Source of the DNA: Ruminiclostridium sp.
GTDB lineage: Bacteria; Bacillota; Clostridia; Oscillospirales; Ruminococcaceae
DNA length: 38,362 bases
NCBI GenBank assembly: GCA_017635675.1
Contig: JAGBLA010000017.1
Location: forward strand, 1 to 38,362
Reading direction: 5' to 3'
A program made the translations under genes and the position numbers. Every line of letters starts with the position of its first letter. The stretch's first letter is position 1. The notes below the pieces were generated by a model that did no database searches, was not told the DNA's origin, and saw only the letters and a list, made by a program, of their open reading frames with translations. Below, piece after piece: positions 23,510 to 32,899 of the stretch.

Positions 23510-25330
23510 TTACTTGTTAAGTCTTGCTTCGATCTTGTCGAGCTCATCATAAAGTGCCTGCGGGATATTGCCGCCCTTTGCCTTGATGTCCTCGTCATAG
23601 TATCTGCGCATTTCCTTGATCTCCTTCTTCCAGAGATCCTTATCAACATCTAAAAGGTGCTTAACGGTGTCGATAGTAACTTCACCCTCAAGACCCTCGA
23701 TATTGATATCCTCGGGCTTCGGAACATAGCCGATAGGTGTCTCGACAGCATCTACCTTGCCCTCGCAGCGGTCGATGATCCAGTCAAGAACTCTCATGTT
23801 ATCACCAAATCCGGGCCACATGAAGTTGCCGTTCTCGTCCTGTCTGAACCAGTTTACGTTGAAGATCTTCGGAGCCTTGTCTCCGAGCTTCTCGCCCATT
23901 TCGAGCCAGTGGTTCCAGTAATCGCCTACGTTGTAGCCGATGAAAGGCTTCATAGCCATAGGATCGTGACGGAGTACGCCTACAGCGCCCGTAGCTGCCG
24001 CTGTTGTCTCGGAGGAAACTGCGGAACCAACGTATGTTCCGTGTGTCCAGTCAAATGACTGATATACCAGAGGAGTTGTGGAAGCACGTCTTCCGCCGAA
24101 GATCATAGCGGAGATCGGTACGCCCTGAGGATTGTTGAACTCGGGAGACAGGCACGGGCAGTTCTCCGCGGGAGCTGTGAAACGGCTGTTCGGGTGAGCG
24201 AGAACTCTCTTCTTGCCGGTCTTCTCATCGATCTGAGATGTCCATTCCTTACCGTTGCAGTCGATACCTGTCCACTCCTGTGCGTTCTCGGGCGGATTCT
24301 TGTCAAGACCCTCCCACCAAACTGTCATATCGTCCTTGTTGATAGCAACGTTTGTGAAGATAGCGTTCTTCTTTGTGGACTCAAGAGCATTGAAGTTGGA
24401 CTTTGCGTTTGTTCCGGGAGCAACGCCGAAGAAACCGTTCTCGGGGTTGATAGCGTAAAGTCTGCCGTCAGCGCCGGGCTTCATCCATGCGATATCATCG
24501 CCGACAGTGAATACCTTGTAGCCCTTCTTCTTATAGCCCTCGGGCGGAATAAGCATTGCAAGGTTGGTCTTGCCGCAAGCAGACGGGAAAGCTGCCGACA
24601 CATAGAAGATCTTTCCGTCGGGCTTCTGAACGCCGAGGATAAGCATATGCTCAGCCATCCAACCCTCGTTCTTGCCCTGATAGGAAGCGATACGAAGAGC
24701 GAAGCACTTTTTACCGAGCAGAACGTTTCCGCCGTAAGCGGAGTTTATAGACCATATAGTGTTGTCCTCCGGGAACTGAACTATGTAGCGTTTCTCGGGA
24801 TCAACGTCAGCCTTCGAGTGCAGACCGCGAACGAAATCATTACTGTCATCCGGGAAAGCGTCAAGCACCTTCTTGCCCATTCTTGTCATTATAGCCATGT
24901 TCAGAACTACGTATATCGAGTCTGTGAGCTCGATACCTGTCTTAGCGATAGGCGAGCCGATAGGACCCATGGAATACGGGATAACGTACATTGTTCTGCC
25001 CTTCATAACTCCGTCGTACATAGGAGTGAGCATAGCGTACATTTCCTTGGGATCCATCCAGTTGTTAGTCGGACCTGCGTCTTCCTTTCTGCGTGAACAG
25101 ATGAAAGTTCTGTCCTCAACACGTGCAACATCATTCGGCTTGGTTCTGTGATAGATACAGCCCGGAAGCTTCTCTTGGTTGAGCTTGATCATCTCACCTG
25201 TTCTGAAAGCCTCCTCACGCAGCTTTGAAAGCTGTTCCTCGCTGCCGTCGATCCAGACAACTTCGTCGGGCTTGCAGAGAGCCTTCATCTCTTCAAACCA
25301 TTTGATGATGTTCTGATTGTTTGTCATCAT
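23510..25330 (-). CDS. pckG: Phosphoenolpyruvate carboxykinase (GTP)
   Basis: This 606-residue enzyme interconverts oxaloacetate and PEP with GTP/GDP. In anaerobes it often runs toward oxaloacetate to feed succinate formation. GTP-class motifs are visible: the P-loop SACGKTN at 250-256 (after VSAAFP), YVIPYSMGPIGSP, VNWFRQDENGNFMWPGFGDNMRVL, and a metal/substrate region around GDDIAWM. The start is the first of two adjacent ATGs (25330), 9 bases after GGAG; an in-frame ATG further upstream (25366) lacks a site. Upstream are a promoter and a 16-bp palindrome. Confidence 0.96.
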   Translation of the reverse strand: MMTNNQNIIKWFEEMKALCKPDEVVWIDGSEEQLSKLREEAFRTGEMIKLNQEKLPGCIYHRTKPNDVARVEDRTFICSRRKEDAGPTNNWMDPKEMYAMLTPMYDGVMKGRTMYVIPYSMGPIGSPIAKTGIELTDSIYVVLNMAIMTRMGKKVLDAFPDDSNDFVRGLHSKADVDPEKRYIVQFPEDNTIWSINSAYGGNVLLGKKCFALRIASYQGKNEGWMAEHMLILGVQKPDGKIFYVSAAFPSACGKTNLAMLIPPEGYKKKGYKVFTVGDDIAWMKPGADGRLYAINPENGFFGVAPGTNAKSNFNALESTKKNAIFTNVAINKDDMTVWWEGLDKNPPENAQEWTGIDCNGKEWTSQIDEKTGKKRVLAHPNSRFTAPAENCPCLSPEFNNPQGVPISAMIFGGRRASTTPLVYQSFDWTHGTYVGSAVSSETTAAATGAVGVLRHDPMAMKPFIGYNVGDYWNHWLEMGEKLGDKAPKIFNVNWFRQDENGNFMWPGFGDNMRVLDWIIDRCEGKVDAVETPIGYVPKPEDINIEGLEGEVTIDTVKHLLDVDKDLWKKEIKEMRRYYDEDIKAKGGNIPQALYDELDKIEARLNK

Positions 25331-25394
25331 AGCTTTTTTCTCCTTACTTATTATTTTATACTGCAAGAGTATTGATTAACGATTGCAGAAATGC

Positions 25395-25410
25395 TGTATC
25401 AATTGATACA
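25395..25410. promoter_or_regulatory. Operator-like palindrome upstream of pckG
   Basis: TGTATCAATTGATACA is a perfect 16-bp palindrome. It lies 12 bases after the pckG -10 box, covering the start of the transcript, where a bound repressor would block transcription. I do not match it to a known regulator site such as a CcpA cre or Rex site. Confidence 0.6.
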
Positions 25411-25422
25411 ACACACAATTAT

Positions 25423-25451
25423 ATTATAGTACATTTTCAATGAAAGGTCAA
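25423..25451 (-). promoter_or_regulatory. Promoter of pckG
   Basis: On the minus strand, TTGACC (25446-25451) and TATAAT (25423-25428) are spaced by 17 bases, just upstream of the palindrome. Confidence 0.7.
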
Positions 25452-25506
25452 GTGGTTTTCTACATATTTTTGTCAATTCGTGAAAATTACAGAACCATAA
25501 AAAATA

Positions 25507-25533
25507 GCGGAGCAGATCAAAGACCTGCCCCGC
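25507..25533 (-). terminator. Terminator of the cellulase operon
   Basis: GCGGAGCAGATC and GACCTGCCCCGC pair around AAA; the two A/C positions become G-U wobbles in minus-strand RNA. TATTTTTTA follows on the minus strand. Confidence 0.8.
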
Positions 25534-25538
25534 GGCAA

Positions 25539-26960
25539 CTACTTTGTCTGAACGCTCACAGCTTTTGCATCGGATTTTGGAGTGAGCTTTCCGTTCACAT
25601 AAGCGCGAACTATGAACTTGAAAGTCCTTCCCGAATGCAGTCCCTTTATCGTTGCGGAGGTTCCGGTAACTACCTTTACTTTCGAGTAAGAACCGTTTTT
25701 ATACTGATAAACCACGTATTTCGTTGCACCGTCTATCTTGTTCCAGCTCAGCTTCACCTTCCCCGTATCGCCCACGGCTTTCACAGTGAGCTTCGAGGAA
25801 ACCGCAAACGCGGGTTTTCCGGCTTCAGTGATAGCTTTAACAATTTCGGGGAGCTCCACCTTTGCGGTCGCACGGTCTATTATCTTGAAACCGAGCAGTC
25901 CTTTACCGCCGTAGTTGTTATCCCAGAAAATGCATGAAATGCCGCGCTCTCTTGCAGCTTCGACTATCTGACCGAGCTTCTTTGCGCTGACCTCTGTCTT
26001 GTCGTAAAGGTAATAGCCTTCCTCATAGTCCTTTTTGAGTCCGAATTCGCTCATGACCACAGGTATGCCCTTTGCAACAAATGATCTGTACAGATTATTT
26101 AAGAAATTGCTGTTAAAATTGAGATTTGAACAGTAGTAGTGTACATCTGCGATAAGGCGGTTCTTTGCTGTATCTGTCGGCATCTTGAAATACTTTGACA
26201 TTATTCCTGTTTCGCCCTCGGAGGTGTCATATCCGCCCACAAGAAGATAGCGCGTCTTATTATTTCCCCCGGACGCACGAACAGTATCAACGAATGTCTG
26301 ATTGAGCTTGTTGACGCACTCAAGGCTGTCAGCCACCTCTGCAGGGATATCCCATGTCGGGTACCACCACTCATACGAAGTGCCTCTCAGACGGGGCTCG
26401 TTTATGGAGCTGAAGATAAGCCGCTCATCGTAGTCCTTGAATGCGGCGGACAACTGCTCCCATATCCTCTTCATGAACTTCTTCGATTTGGCAAGCTCAC
26501 TGCTCGAAGGATAGTAATATCCCTTGTAAACGTCGTGGTGAGTGTTGATTATGACATACAGCCCCTCGTCCAGGCACCAGTCCACGACTTCCTTGTATCT
26601 TGCGAGCCACGCCGCATTTATCTTGTAATTCTTGTCAACGTGGTTCATCCATGTCGCAGGCAGGCGAATGGTAGAAAAGCCCGCGGACTTCACGGTTTTA
26701 ATAAGCTCCTTGGTTGCTTTTGCATGGCACCATATCGTCTCATAAACCATATCGTCGGCTTTTTGATTCTGCGGCTCATCATAAGCGTCAAAACAGTTGC
26801 CGAGATTCCAGCCTGCACCGAGGCTGTCTACGAAACGATTGGCTTCTGTATCTTCAACAGGCGTTTTTGTGCTGTCGGCATAAACAGGAATAACTGCGGA
26901 GGTTATAAACATAACCGCCGCAGTGATGATAGCGAATATGCCGGAAATCCTTGTTCTCAT
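25539..26960 (-). CDS. Secreted GH5 endoglucanase with fibronectin III-like domain
   Basis: This 473-residue protein has a signal peptide (about 1-28, ending PVYADS) and a GH5 catalytic domain at about 40-385: GWNLGNCFDAYD (50-61), RLPATW, INTHHD (138-143) and DVHYYC. The acid/base Glu188 is in SSINEPR and the nucleophile Glu305 in VVMSEFG. A fibronectin type III-like domain (about 390-470) ends the protein. The enzyme should cut beta-1,4-glucan or a similar plant polysaccharide outside the cell. No dockerin, sortase signal or recognisable CBM is present. It follows the small membrane protein gene by 22 bases, with GGAGG 7 bases before ATG. Confidence 0.93.
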   Translation of the reverse strand: MRTRISGIFAIITAAVMFITSAVIPVYADSTKTPVEDTEANRFVDSLGAGWNLGNCFDAYDEPQNQKADDMVYETIWCHAKATKELIKTVKSAGFSTIRLPATWMNHVDKNYKINAAWLARYKEVVDWCLDEGLYVIINTHHDVYKGYYYPSSSELAKSKKFMKRIWEQLSAAFKDYDERLIFSSINEPRLRGTSYEWWYPTWDIPAEVADSLECVNKLNQTFVDTVRASGGNNKTRYLLVGGYDTSEGETGIMSKYFKMPTDTAKNRLIADVHYYCSNLNFNSNFLNNLYRSFVAKGIPVVMSEFGLKKDYEEGYYLYDKTEVSAKKLGQIVEAARERGISCIFWDNNYGGKGLLGFKIIDRATAKVELPEIVKAITEAGKPAFAVSSKLTVKAVGDTGKVKLSWNKIDGATKYVVYQYKNGSYSKVKVVTGTSATIKGLHSGRTFKFIVRAYVNGKLTPKSDAKAVSVQTK

Positions 26961-26982
26961 ACAAGACCTCCGTTATCTGGCA

Positions 26983-27249
26983 TTAAAGGCTCTCTCTTGC
27001 TTCCTCTTCATCTTCTGAGGTATAGGGCATGGAATTATCGCTGCCGATATTGTAACCGTTATTGCTGTCATCTTCGCTGAAAAATTCATCATCATCGAAG
27101 AATTCATCGTCGCCGATCATATCAAAATCCTCGAACTCATCAAAATCGTCGTCAACTGCGAACTTCTTTCTGATGATAAGGAAAGCTGCGAGCGCACCTG
27201 CAAGAAGTGCAATAATACCGACGAGTACCGCGATAAGATTTTTGTTCAT
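26983..27249 (-). CDS. Small acidic single-pass membrane protein
   Basis: This 88-residue protein has an N-terminal membrane helix (about 4-26), a basic anchor IRKK, and then a tail of about 55 residues packed with Asp, Glu and Phe. I recognise no family. It has a good ribosome site (AAGGAAGG) and its own promoter, and it is followed at 22 bases by the cellulase gene, which suggests one operon. The basic stop after the helix predicts that the acidic tail is cytoplasmic. Confidence 0.75.
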   Translation of the reverse strand: MNKNLIAVLVGIIALLAGALAAFLIIRKKFAVDDDFDEFEDFDMIGDDEFFDDDEFFSEDDSNNGYNIGSDNSMPYTSEDEEEARESL

Positions 27250-27289
27250 TTGTAAATTCCTTCCTTTACAGAAAAATATTTATATTAAT

Positions 27290-27318
27290 ATTATATATCA
27301 TTTTGACGGATTTTGCAA
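27290..27318 (-). promoter_or_regulatory. Promoter of the small membrane protein-cellulase operon
   Basis: On the minus strand, TTGCAA (27313-27318) and TATAAT (27290-27295) are spaced by 17 bases, about 40 bases before the start codon. Confidence 0.6.
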
Positions 27319-27353
27319 GACAATTTAAAAATTTATCATTTTGCACAAATATG

Positions 27354-28130
27354 TCACATATTTCCTGTTAAATTCATCAAAACCGCAATTGCTGCCACAG
27401 GTGCAGTCTCACAGCGAAGTATCCTTGTCCCGAGGGTCGAAGGGATTATCCCAGCGGACTTTGCAAGCTCCACCTCTGCCTTCTCAAACCCGCCTTCGGA
27501 GCCGATAAACACATCTATGGAGCCAACATTTTCATCCACGATACTGTTCATTTTTTCTCCGCCGCACTCGTAGAATATGATACCCTTCTCTGCGGAAAAC
27601 GCTTCAACAGCCTCCGCAAAAGTCAGCAGCTCTCCCACTGCCGGAAGTCTTCCCCGCCCGCACTGCTTTGCAGCTTCATCAGCTATACGCTGCCAGCGCT
27701 CACCTTTTTTTGCGGCGCTTTTAGCATCGGGACGGGAAACACAGCGCTTTGAGACAACAGGTATGACCTCGGAAACTCCCAGCTCCACAGCTTTTTGTAC
27801 GATAAAGTCCATTTTGTCAGACTTCGGACAGCACTGAAACAGCCGCAGTTTCACACCAGGTTCTCCAACCGAAGGCTTTCGCTCGATTATGTCGAGCTCA
27901 ACTGCCTTTTCGCCGCTCTCTTTTATCCTGCAAAGCAGATCTGTGCCGTTTCCGTCACATATCACAGCAAGGTCACCGCGTTTCATGCGCAGCACCTTAG
28001 AGATGTGCGCGGCATCGGTGCCGTTTATGATCACGTTCTCACCGATATTTTCGGTGAAGAACCGCGGATAGCGCCATTCCTCCACCGTCTCGGAAGTAAC
28101 AGTCTTCTCAAATCCCTCATTAAGCTTCAA
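27354..28130 (-). CDS. rsmE: 16S rRNA m3U1498 methyltransferase RsmE
   Basis: This 258-residue SPOUT-class enzyme has the RsmE N-terminal PUA-like domain (RYPRFFTEN, HISKVLRMKRGD), CCPKSDKMDFIVQKAVELGV, and the knot motifs IGSEGGFEKAEVE and LGTRILRCETAPVAAI. It methylates U1498 of 16S rRNA. The start codon is TTG at 28130, 7 bases after GGAGG; no in-frame ATG precedes the family core. This gives a 20-residue extension before the usual opening PRFF. Confidence 0.93.
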   Translation of the reverse strand: MKLNEGFEKTVTSETVEEWRYPRFFTENIGENVIINGTDAAHISKVLRMKRGDLAVICDGNGTDLLCRIKESGEKAVELDIIERKPSVGEPGVKLRLFQCCPKSDKMDFIVQKAVELGVSEVIPVVSKRCVSRPDAKSAAKKGERWQRIADEAAKQCGRGRLPAVGELLTFAEAVEAFSAEKGIIFYECGGEKMNSIVDENVGSIDVFIGSEGGFEKAEVELAKSAGIIPSTLGTRILRCETAPVAAIAVLMNLTGNM

Positions 28131-28152
28131 ATCGGCTCCTCCTTATGAAACA

Positions 28153-28175
28153 AGCCGCGGCGTATCGCCACGGCT
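28153..28175 (-). terminator. Hairpin between chemoreceptor and rsmE
   Basis: AGCCGCGGCG-tat-CGCCACGGCT pairs over 10 bp (one G-U in minus-strand RNA), followed on the minus strand by TTGTTTC. It is probably a partial terminator, as no separate rsmE promoter was clear. Confidence 0.6.
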
Positions 28176-28183
28176 CGTATGTA

Positions 28184-29749
28184 TCAGTATTTGTTGTCGG
28201 GTATATCTACAAATTCTGCATTAGCGTAGCTGCCCGAGGGCTGAGTGATAACGCCCATTTTCCTTGTCGAAGGAGCAGGTGCGGAAGACACTGCAGGCTT
28301 CGGAGCAGGCTTCGGAGCGGGTTTAGGAGCCGGAGCAGGCTTTGCGGCAGGTCTCGGTGTCGGAGCCGCTGCCGGTTTGGGAGCAGGAGTGCTCTTAGGT
28401 GCGGGTGCAGGCTTAGGAGCAGGCGCATTCTTTGCAGCAGATGCGGTTTTGGGTGCGGGTGACGGAGCACTCTTCGGAGCCGGAGCCGTTTTTGACGGGC
28501 TTGTGTTCTTATACGAAGGCTTGCTTCCGGAAGTCTTGACATCACCGAAACGGAATCTGCCGACTATCTCGCGCAGATCGCCCGAACGTCCGCTGAGAGC
28601 CGCAGCTGACTGCGCACACTCGTCGGCGGTTGCGGAGGTGCTCTGGATTATACTGCTTATGCGGTCAACGCCTATATTTATCTGCGTAATAGCTTCTGTC
28701 TGCTGTTCACACTCGGCGGAAATGGTAGCAAGTCCTCTGCCGATCTCTGCGGACTTCTCCGCAATAAAGCTGAATTCCTTTGCGGTCTCCTGGGTCTTCT
28801 TCACACCGTCCTTGACGCTCTCGACACAGCTCATAACTACCGTGCTGGTCTGATGCGACGCCTCCTGGGACTTGACGGCGAGGTTCTTTACCTCCTGCGC
28901 AACGACCGCGAATCCCTTGCCAGCTTCACCCGCTCGTGCTGCCTCGACGGAAGCGTTGAGCGCGAGAATATTTGTCTGAAATGCGATATCTTCGATGACC
29001 TTATTGAATTTTGCGATCTCATTGGTTGATGTGTTGATGTCATCCATCGCCTTGAGAAGCTCGTTCATCTTCTCGGTGCCGTATGTAACCGCGTTGCTCG
29101 CTTCCTCGGCATTTTTCTGGGCTTCCCGTGCGTTCTCGGCATTCTTGATGACCGCTGTGCGTATGTCGTTCACGGTAGCGGAAAGCTGCTCGACGGTATT
29201 TACCTGTGAGGAAACTCCCTGAGAAAGGGACATTGAAGCTGTGGAAACTCGTTCGCCGTCAAAGTTTACTTTCTCGGCACCGCTCGAAATATCGCTGAAC
29301 GCCTTAGCCATATTGCAGTAAAGCTCCTTTAAGCCGCTTGTCAGTGCAGAATCGCCGGACAGAGAGGAGATATCGCGTGTAAAGTCGCCGTTTGCTATAT
29401 CGCTTATAACTCCTGAAACGCTGCCGAAAAGTGCCGCACTTGATGCGACCGCGTCACCGACGGTATCTATATCGGTATCCGTCCGTAATTTCAGAGTAAA
29501 ATTATAATTGCCGTTTTTCATTTTCTCGGAGCTTTCGGTAAGCTGTTTCATGGGGTCAAACAGCTTTTCCCCGTATGATCTGAGGGTCAGGAGTGTAAAT
29601 CCGACCGAAAACAGTATTCCCGCTATACTGCAAATAATCCCGAGCACATTGCCGGACAATATGCAGCAGATCATCAATACTATAAACAGAACTGCGCTTC
29701 CTGCGCAAAATATCAGACTGTTTCTCTTTATAAGGCTTTCGAGCTTCAT
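28184..29749 (-). CDS. Chemoreceptor without external sensor, with Pro/Ala/Lys tail
   Basis: This 521-residue protein has two membrane helices (about 11-31 and 35-56) joined by a very short turn, so there is no external ligand domain. A HAMP-like region and the signalling coiled coil follow, with tip [18 protein letters not shown] around 257-275. After the coiled coil comes a tail of about 90 residues made of PAPK/APKP repeats, ending with a short conserved-looking segment ([11 protein letters not shown]). Such a tail could tether adaptation enzymes. The second ATG (29749) is used because GGAGG lies 8 bases before it and only 2 bases before the ATG at 29755. Confidence 0.9.
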   Translation of the reverse strand: MKLESLIKRNSLIFCAGSAVLFIVLMICCILSGNVLGIICSIAGILFSVGFTLLTLRSYGEKLFDPMKQLTESSEKMKNGNYNFTLKLRTDTDIDTVGDAVASSAALFGSVSGVISDIANGDFTRDISSLSGDSALTSGLKELYCNMAKAFSDISSGAEKVNFDGERVSTASMSLSQGVSSQVNTVEQLSATVNDIRTAVIKNAENAREAQKNAEEASNAVTYGTEKMNELLKAMDDINTSTNEIAKFNKVIEDIAFQTNILALNASVEAARAGEAGKGFAVVAQEVKNLAVKSQEASHQTSTVVMSCVESVKDGVKKTQETAKEFSFIAEKSAEIGRGLATISAECEQQTEAITQINIGVDRISSIIQSTSATADECAQSAAALSGRSGDLREIVGRFRFGDVKTSGSKPSYKNTSPSKTAPAPKSAPSPAPKTASAAKNAPAPKPAPAPKSTPAPKPAAAPTPRPAAKPAPAPKPAPKPAPKPAVSSAPAPSTRKMGVITQPSGSYANAEFVDIPDNKY

Positions 29750-29788
29750 TCTCATGACCTCCGGTCGTTAAGCATTAATAATACATAT

Positions 29789-29817
29789 ATTTTAACACAA
29801 AAAAACAGATTTGTCCA
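29789..29817 (-). promoter_or_regulatory. Promoter of the sensor-less chemoreceptor
   Basis: On the minus strand, TGGACA (29812-29817) and TAAAAT (29789-29794) are spaced by 17 bases, with a TG extended -10 element. Confidence 0.6.
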
Positions 29818-29882
29818 TACTTTTTGACTAAATTTCCTTGTTTTTTTGTAAAATGAGCACAATTGCCGTCATACGCGCATTT

Positions 29883-30287
29883 TTAACCGTTATTTATGGA
29901 ACATTCATATATCAAAGCATCATCATCACCGTAATATCCCTGCCGTACAGATATAAGCTTAAAGCCATGTTTTTCATAAAGTGCCGCAGCAGGAACATTT
30001 TTCGAGCGTACTTCCAGGAATATCCTCACTATTCCCCGCTCTGTACACTCCTGTATAAAACGTGCAAGAAGCGCTGAACCGGCTCCCCTGCCCCGCTTAT
30101 CCGGGAGCACTGCGATACGGTAGAGCTCCGCTTCATCGAATGATATCCGTCCGAAAGCATATCCGACACCTTCATCGACCGCGCATACGCCGTCAGGACT
30201 ATCTGCGCAAGCCGCAATATCGCCGGCAGTCCACGGCCGCGAAAAGCATACGCTCTCGGCGTATGCGATAAACTCGGTATCCGTCAT
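29883..30287 (-). CDS. rimI: Ribosomal-protein-alanine N-acetyltransferase (RimI-like GNAT)
   Basis: This 134-residue GNAT enzyme has the acetyl-CoA loop VLPDKRGRGAGSALL and the RimI-like stretches RIFLEVRSKNVPAAALYEKHGF and GYYGDDDALIYE. RimI acetylates the N-terminus of ribosomal protein S18, though some homologues act on other proteins. The ATG at 30287 follows the polA stop by one base (TGAcATG), with GAGGCG as the ribosome site inside polA. A start at 30302 would overlap polA by 14 bases and has no clear site. Confidence 0.8.
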   Translation of the reverse strand: MTDTEFIAYAESVCFSRPWTAGDIAACADSPDGVCAVDEGVGYAFGRISFDEAELYRIAVLPDKRGRGAGSALLARFIQECTERGIVRIFLEVRSKNVPAAALYEKHGFKLISVRQGYYGDDDALIYECSINNG

Positions 30288-30288
30288 G

Positions 30289-32784
30289 TCAGTGCGCCTC
30301 ATACCATGTTTTGCCTATCTTCGCATCGACAGTCAGCGGGACGCTGAGAGCCGCCGCATTCTCCATTTCCTCGGCGACTATCTTCGCGGCGCGTTCGGCA
30401 CAGTCTTCCCTCGACTCCACGATCAGCTCGTCGTGTACCTGGAGTATCAGTTTCGCATCAAGCTTTTCCGCTTCGAGCCGTCTATAGACCTTTATCATGG
30501 CAAGCTTGATGATATCCGCGGCAGTCCCCTGCACCGGAGTGTTCATAGCCATGCGCCTGCCGAGCGCCTGTACGGTCTTGTTTGACGCGGAAAGCTCGGG
30601 GATATAGCGCCTGCGCCCCCACATTGTAGAAACAAATCCGTTTTTCTTCCCGTCTTCAACGGTCCGTTTCATGAATGCGTCAACGCCGCTGTAATTCGTG
30701 AGATACGACTTGATGTAGCGGTCAGCCTGAGGCATTGAAACTCCGATATCTTTCGCGAGCGAGAAAGCACCGATACCGTAAACAATGCCGAAATTGACAG
30801 CCTTTGCCCGACGGCGCATTTCGGGAGTGACTTTCTCCACAGGCACTCCGAACACCTGCGACGAGGTGACTGTGTGTATGTCCTCACCGCTGTTGAACGC
30901 ACTTATCATGCTTCTGTCGCCGGACATGTGCGCAAGAATACGCAGCTCTATCTGCGAATAGTCCGCATCTACCAGTGTATAGCCTTCCTTTGCGCGGAAG
31001 AAACGTCTGAACTCGCGCCCGAGCTCGGTGCGAACGGGGATATTCTGTATATTCGGCTCAGCTGAAGAAATGCGCCCTGTGCGGGTCTCGGTCTGTTTGA
31101 ATGTGGTGTGTATCCGTCCGTCCGCAGATATCTCTTTGATAAGCCCCTGCGCATAGGTGGAATCAAGCTTCGTGACGCTTCTCCAGCGCAGTATCAGGTC
31201 GATTATCGGGTCTTTTCCCACAAGCTCCTCCAGCACCTCGGCATTGGTTGAATAGCCTGTTTTCGTCTTCTTACCGTGAGGAAGTCCGAGCTTGTCGAAC
31301 AGGATATTTCCGAGCTGCTTCGGGCTGCCGATGTTGAACGCTTCGCCCGCGCAGACATATATCTGCTGCGCGAGGTCGTCGGCTTCGGCGGAAAGCCGTT
31401 TCCCAAAAGCCGCAAGAGCTTCACGGTCTATCTCAACGCCCTCCTTTTCCATGCTCACCAGCACACCCGCAAGCGGTATTTCGATATCGGTAAGCACACT
31501 CGTCATTCCCTCTGCGGCAAGCTTTGTGTTCATAACTGCGTTCAGCTTATGAACAGTCTCGGTCCCGCCGTTCTCGAACGGCACATCGTATTCCGCGCAC
31601 AGCCGCGAAAGCTCATAATCAGACGCGCTCGCATTCAGCAGGTATGCCGCGAGCGTAGTGTCGAATACCACCCCGTTTATCGGGCAGCCTAACAGAGTAA
31701 GCATCGCTTTAAGGTCGTAGGTGCGCTTGGGCTCCTCCGACACAAGCTCAGACGGGTCAGCCTCACACTCCGTACCGTTGACGCGTTTGAGCAGTTTTCC
31801 GCTGCTGTCTGTCATATACTCAGGCACATTCTCGTCAAGCTCGGGTATCTCAGCAGTGACAGTCTGCACCGTCACTGCATCGCCCAAAGCAGACTGTGCC
31901 GCGGAAGCCGCTTCATCTACGGCTTTCTGCGAAATGTTCAGCTTTTTGATAAAGCTGAACATTTCAAGTTCTGTCAGTATTCCCGCCAGCTTGGCATCGT
32001 CCCGTTCATCGGTCAGATAATGCTGAATGTCGGTATCTATCGGCGCTTCTCGGCATATCTCGCCCAGCATACGCGAAAGCACGGCACTGTCCTTCCCCGC
32101 CGCAAGCTTGTCCTTCACTGACTTTGAAGCCTCCACCGCGTCAAGGTCGGCGTATATTCCGTTTATGCTGTGATACTTCTGAATGAGCGAAAGCGCGGTC
32201 TTTTCGCCTATTCCCGCAACACCAGGGATATTGTCGCTGCTGTCTCCCATGAGCGCCTTGACCTCCAGCATCTCGGGCGGTGTAACTCCGTAAACCTCCG
32301 CTATCTTCGCGGGAGTATAAAGTATGTCTTCCTTCGTGGAGGCAAGATTTACGCACACCTTGTCGGTTATGAGCTGGAACGAGTCACGGTCGCCGGTGGC
32401 GAGTATGCATTCCCCGCCCTGCTCCTCACAGGCACGCGCAAGCGTTCCGAGGATATCGTCCGCCTCATATCCCTCGCACTCCACGACTTTAACGCCAAGC
32501 GCCCGAAGCAGCTCCTTTATCAGCGGCATCTGCATCGCAAGCTCATCTGGCATCTTCTTTCTGCCCGCCTTGTAACCGTCGTACGCCTTGTGCCGGAAGG
32601 TCGGAGCTTTGAGGTCAAACGCCGCTGCCGCACCGTCGGGCTTGTACGCCGTGATAAGCTTGAGATATATGTTCATAAACCCTGTCACCGCATTCGTGAA
32701 GACCCCTTTTTTGTTTGAGAGCAGCCGTATGCCGTAGAACGCACGGTTCATAATGCTGTTGCCGTCTATAACAAGAAGTTTCAT
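30289..32784 (-). CDS. polA: DNA polymerase I
   Basis: This 831-residue enzyme has an N-terminal 5'-3' nuclease domain (about 1-290: VIDGNSIMNRAFYG, CEGYEADDILGTLA, LMGDSSDNIPGVAGIGEKTA). A short, degenerate 3'-5' exonuclease domain follows, then a family A polymerase domain with motif A DYSQIELRILAHMSGD, motif B RRRAKAVNFGIVYGI and motif C QVHDELIVE. The first proofreading motif (DTET type) is missing, so proofreading should be absent, as is common in Firmicutes. It removes primers and fills gaps. Its promoter is at 32823-32851, and rimI follows directly. Confidence 0.97.
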   Translation of the reverse strand: MKLLVIDGNSIMNRAFYGIRLLSNKKGVFTNAVTGFMNIYLKLITAYKPDGAAAAFDLKAPTFRHKAYDGYKAGRKKMPDELAMQMPLIKELLRALGVKVVECEGYEADDILGTLARACEEQGGECILATGDRDSFQLITDKVCVNLASTKEDILYTPAKIAEVYGVTPPEMLEVKALMGDSSDNIPGVAGIGEKTALSLIQKYHSINGIYADLDAVEASKSVKDKLAAGKDSAVLSRMLGEICREAPIDTDIQHYLTDERDDAKLAGILTELEMFSFIKKLNISQKAVDEAASAAQSALGDAVTVQTVTAEIPELDENVPEYMTDSSGKLLKRVNGTECEADPSELVSEEPKRTYDLKAMLTLLGCPINGVVFDTTLAAYLLNASASDYELSRLCAEYDVPFENGGTETVHKLNAVMNTKLAAEGMTSVLTDIEIPLAGVLVSMEKEGVEIDREALAAFGKRLSAEADDLAQQIYVCAGEAFNIGSPKQLGNILFDKLGLPHGKKTKTGYSTNAEVLEELVGKDPIIDLILRWRSVTKLDSTYAQGLIKEISADGRIHTTFKQTETRTGRISSAEPNIQNIPVRTELGREFRRFFRAKEGYTLVDADYSQIELRILAHMSGDRSMISAFNSGEDIHTVTSSQVFGVPVEKVTPEMRRRAKAVNFGIVYGIGAFSLAKDIGVSMPQADRYIKSYLTNYSGVDAFMKRTVEDGKKNGFVSTMWGRRRYIPELSASNKTVQALGRRMAMNTPVQGTAADIIKLAMIKVYRRLEAEKLDAKLILQVHDELIVESREDCAERAAKIVAEEMENAAALSVPLTVDAKIGKTWYEAH

Positions 32785-32822
32785 ATTACCACCCTTTCTC
32801 TCAAATAGACCATTATTTATTT

Positions 32823-32851
32823 ATTTTACCACAATTTATCGGGAATTTCAA
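32823..32851 (-). promoter_or_regulatory. Promoter of polA-rimI
   Basis: On the minus strand, TTGAAA (32846-32851) and TAAAAT (32823-32828) are spaced by 17 bases. A second possible pair, TTGACA-18-GATAAA, overlaps it slightly upstream. Confidence 0.55.
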
Positions 32852-32899
32852 CCGCTGTTGTCAATATGATGTATTTTTTATGTTTTTTTCTCAAACCGA

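Noticed and set aside
24194..25096. Plus-strand open frame of 300 codons opposite pckG
   Set aside because: It is a shadow of pckG, which is certain from its motifs.
28245..28853. Plus-strand Gly/Ala-rich open frame opposite the chemoreceptor tail
   Set aside because: Its GAGAGFGAG pattern is the complement of the PAPK repeats, not a separate protein.
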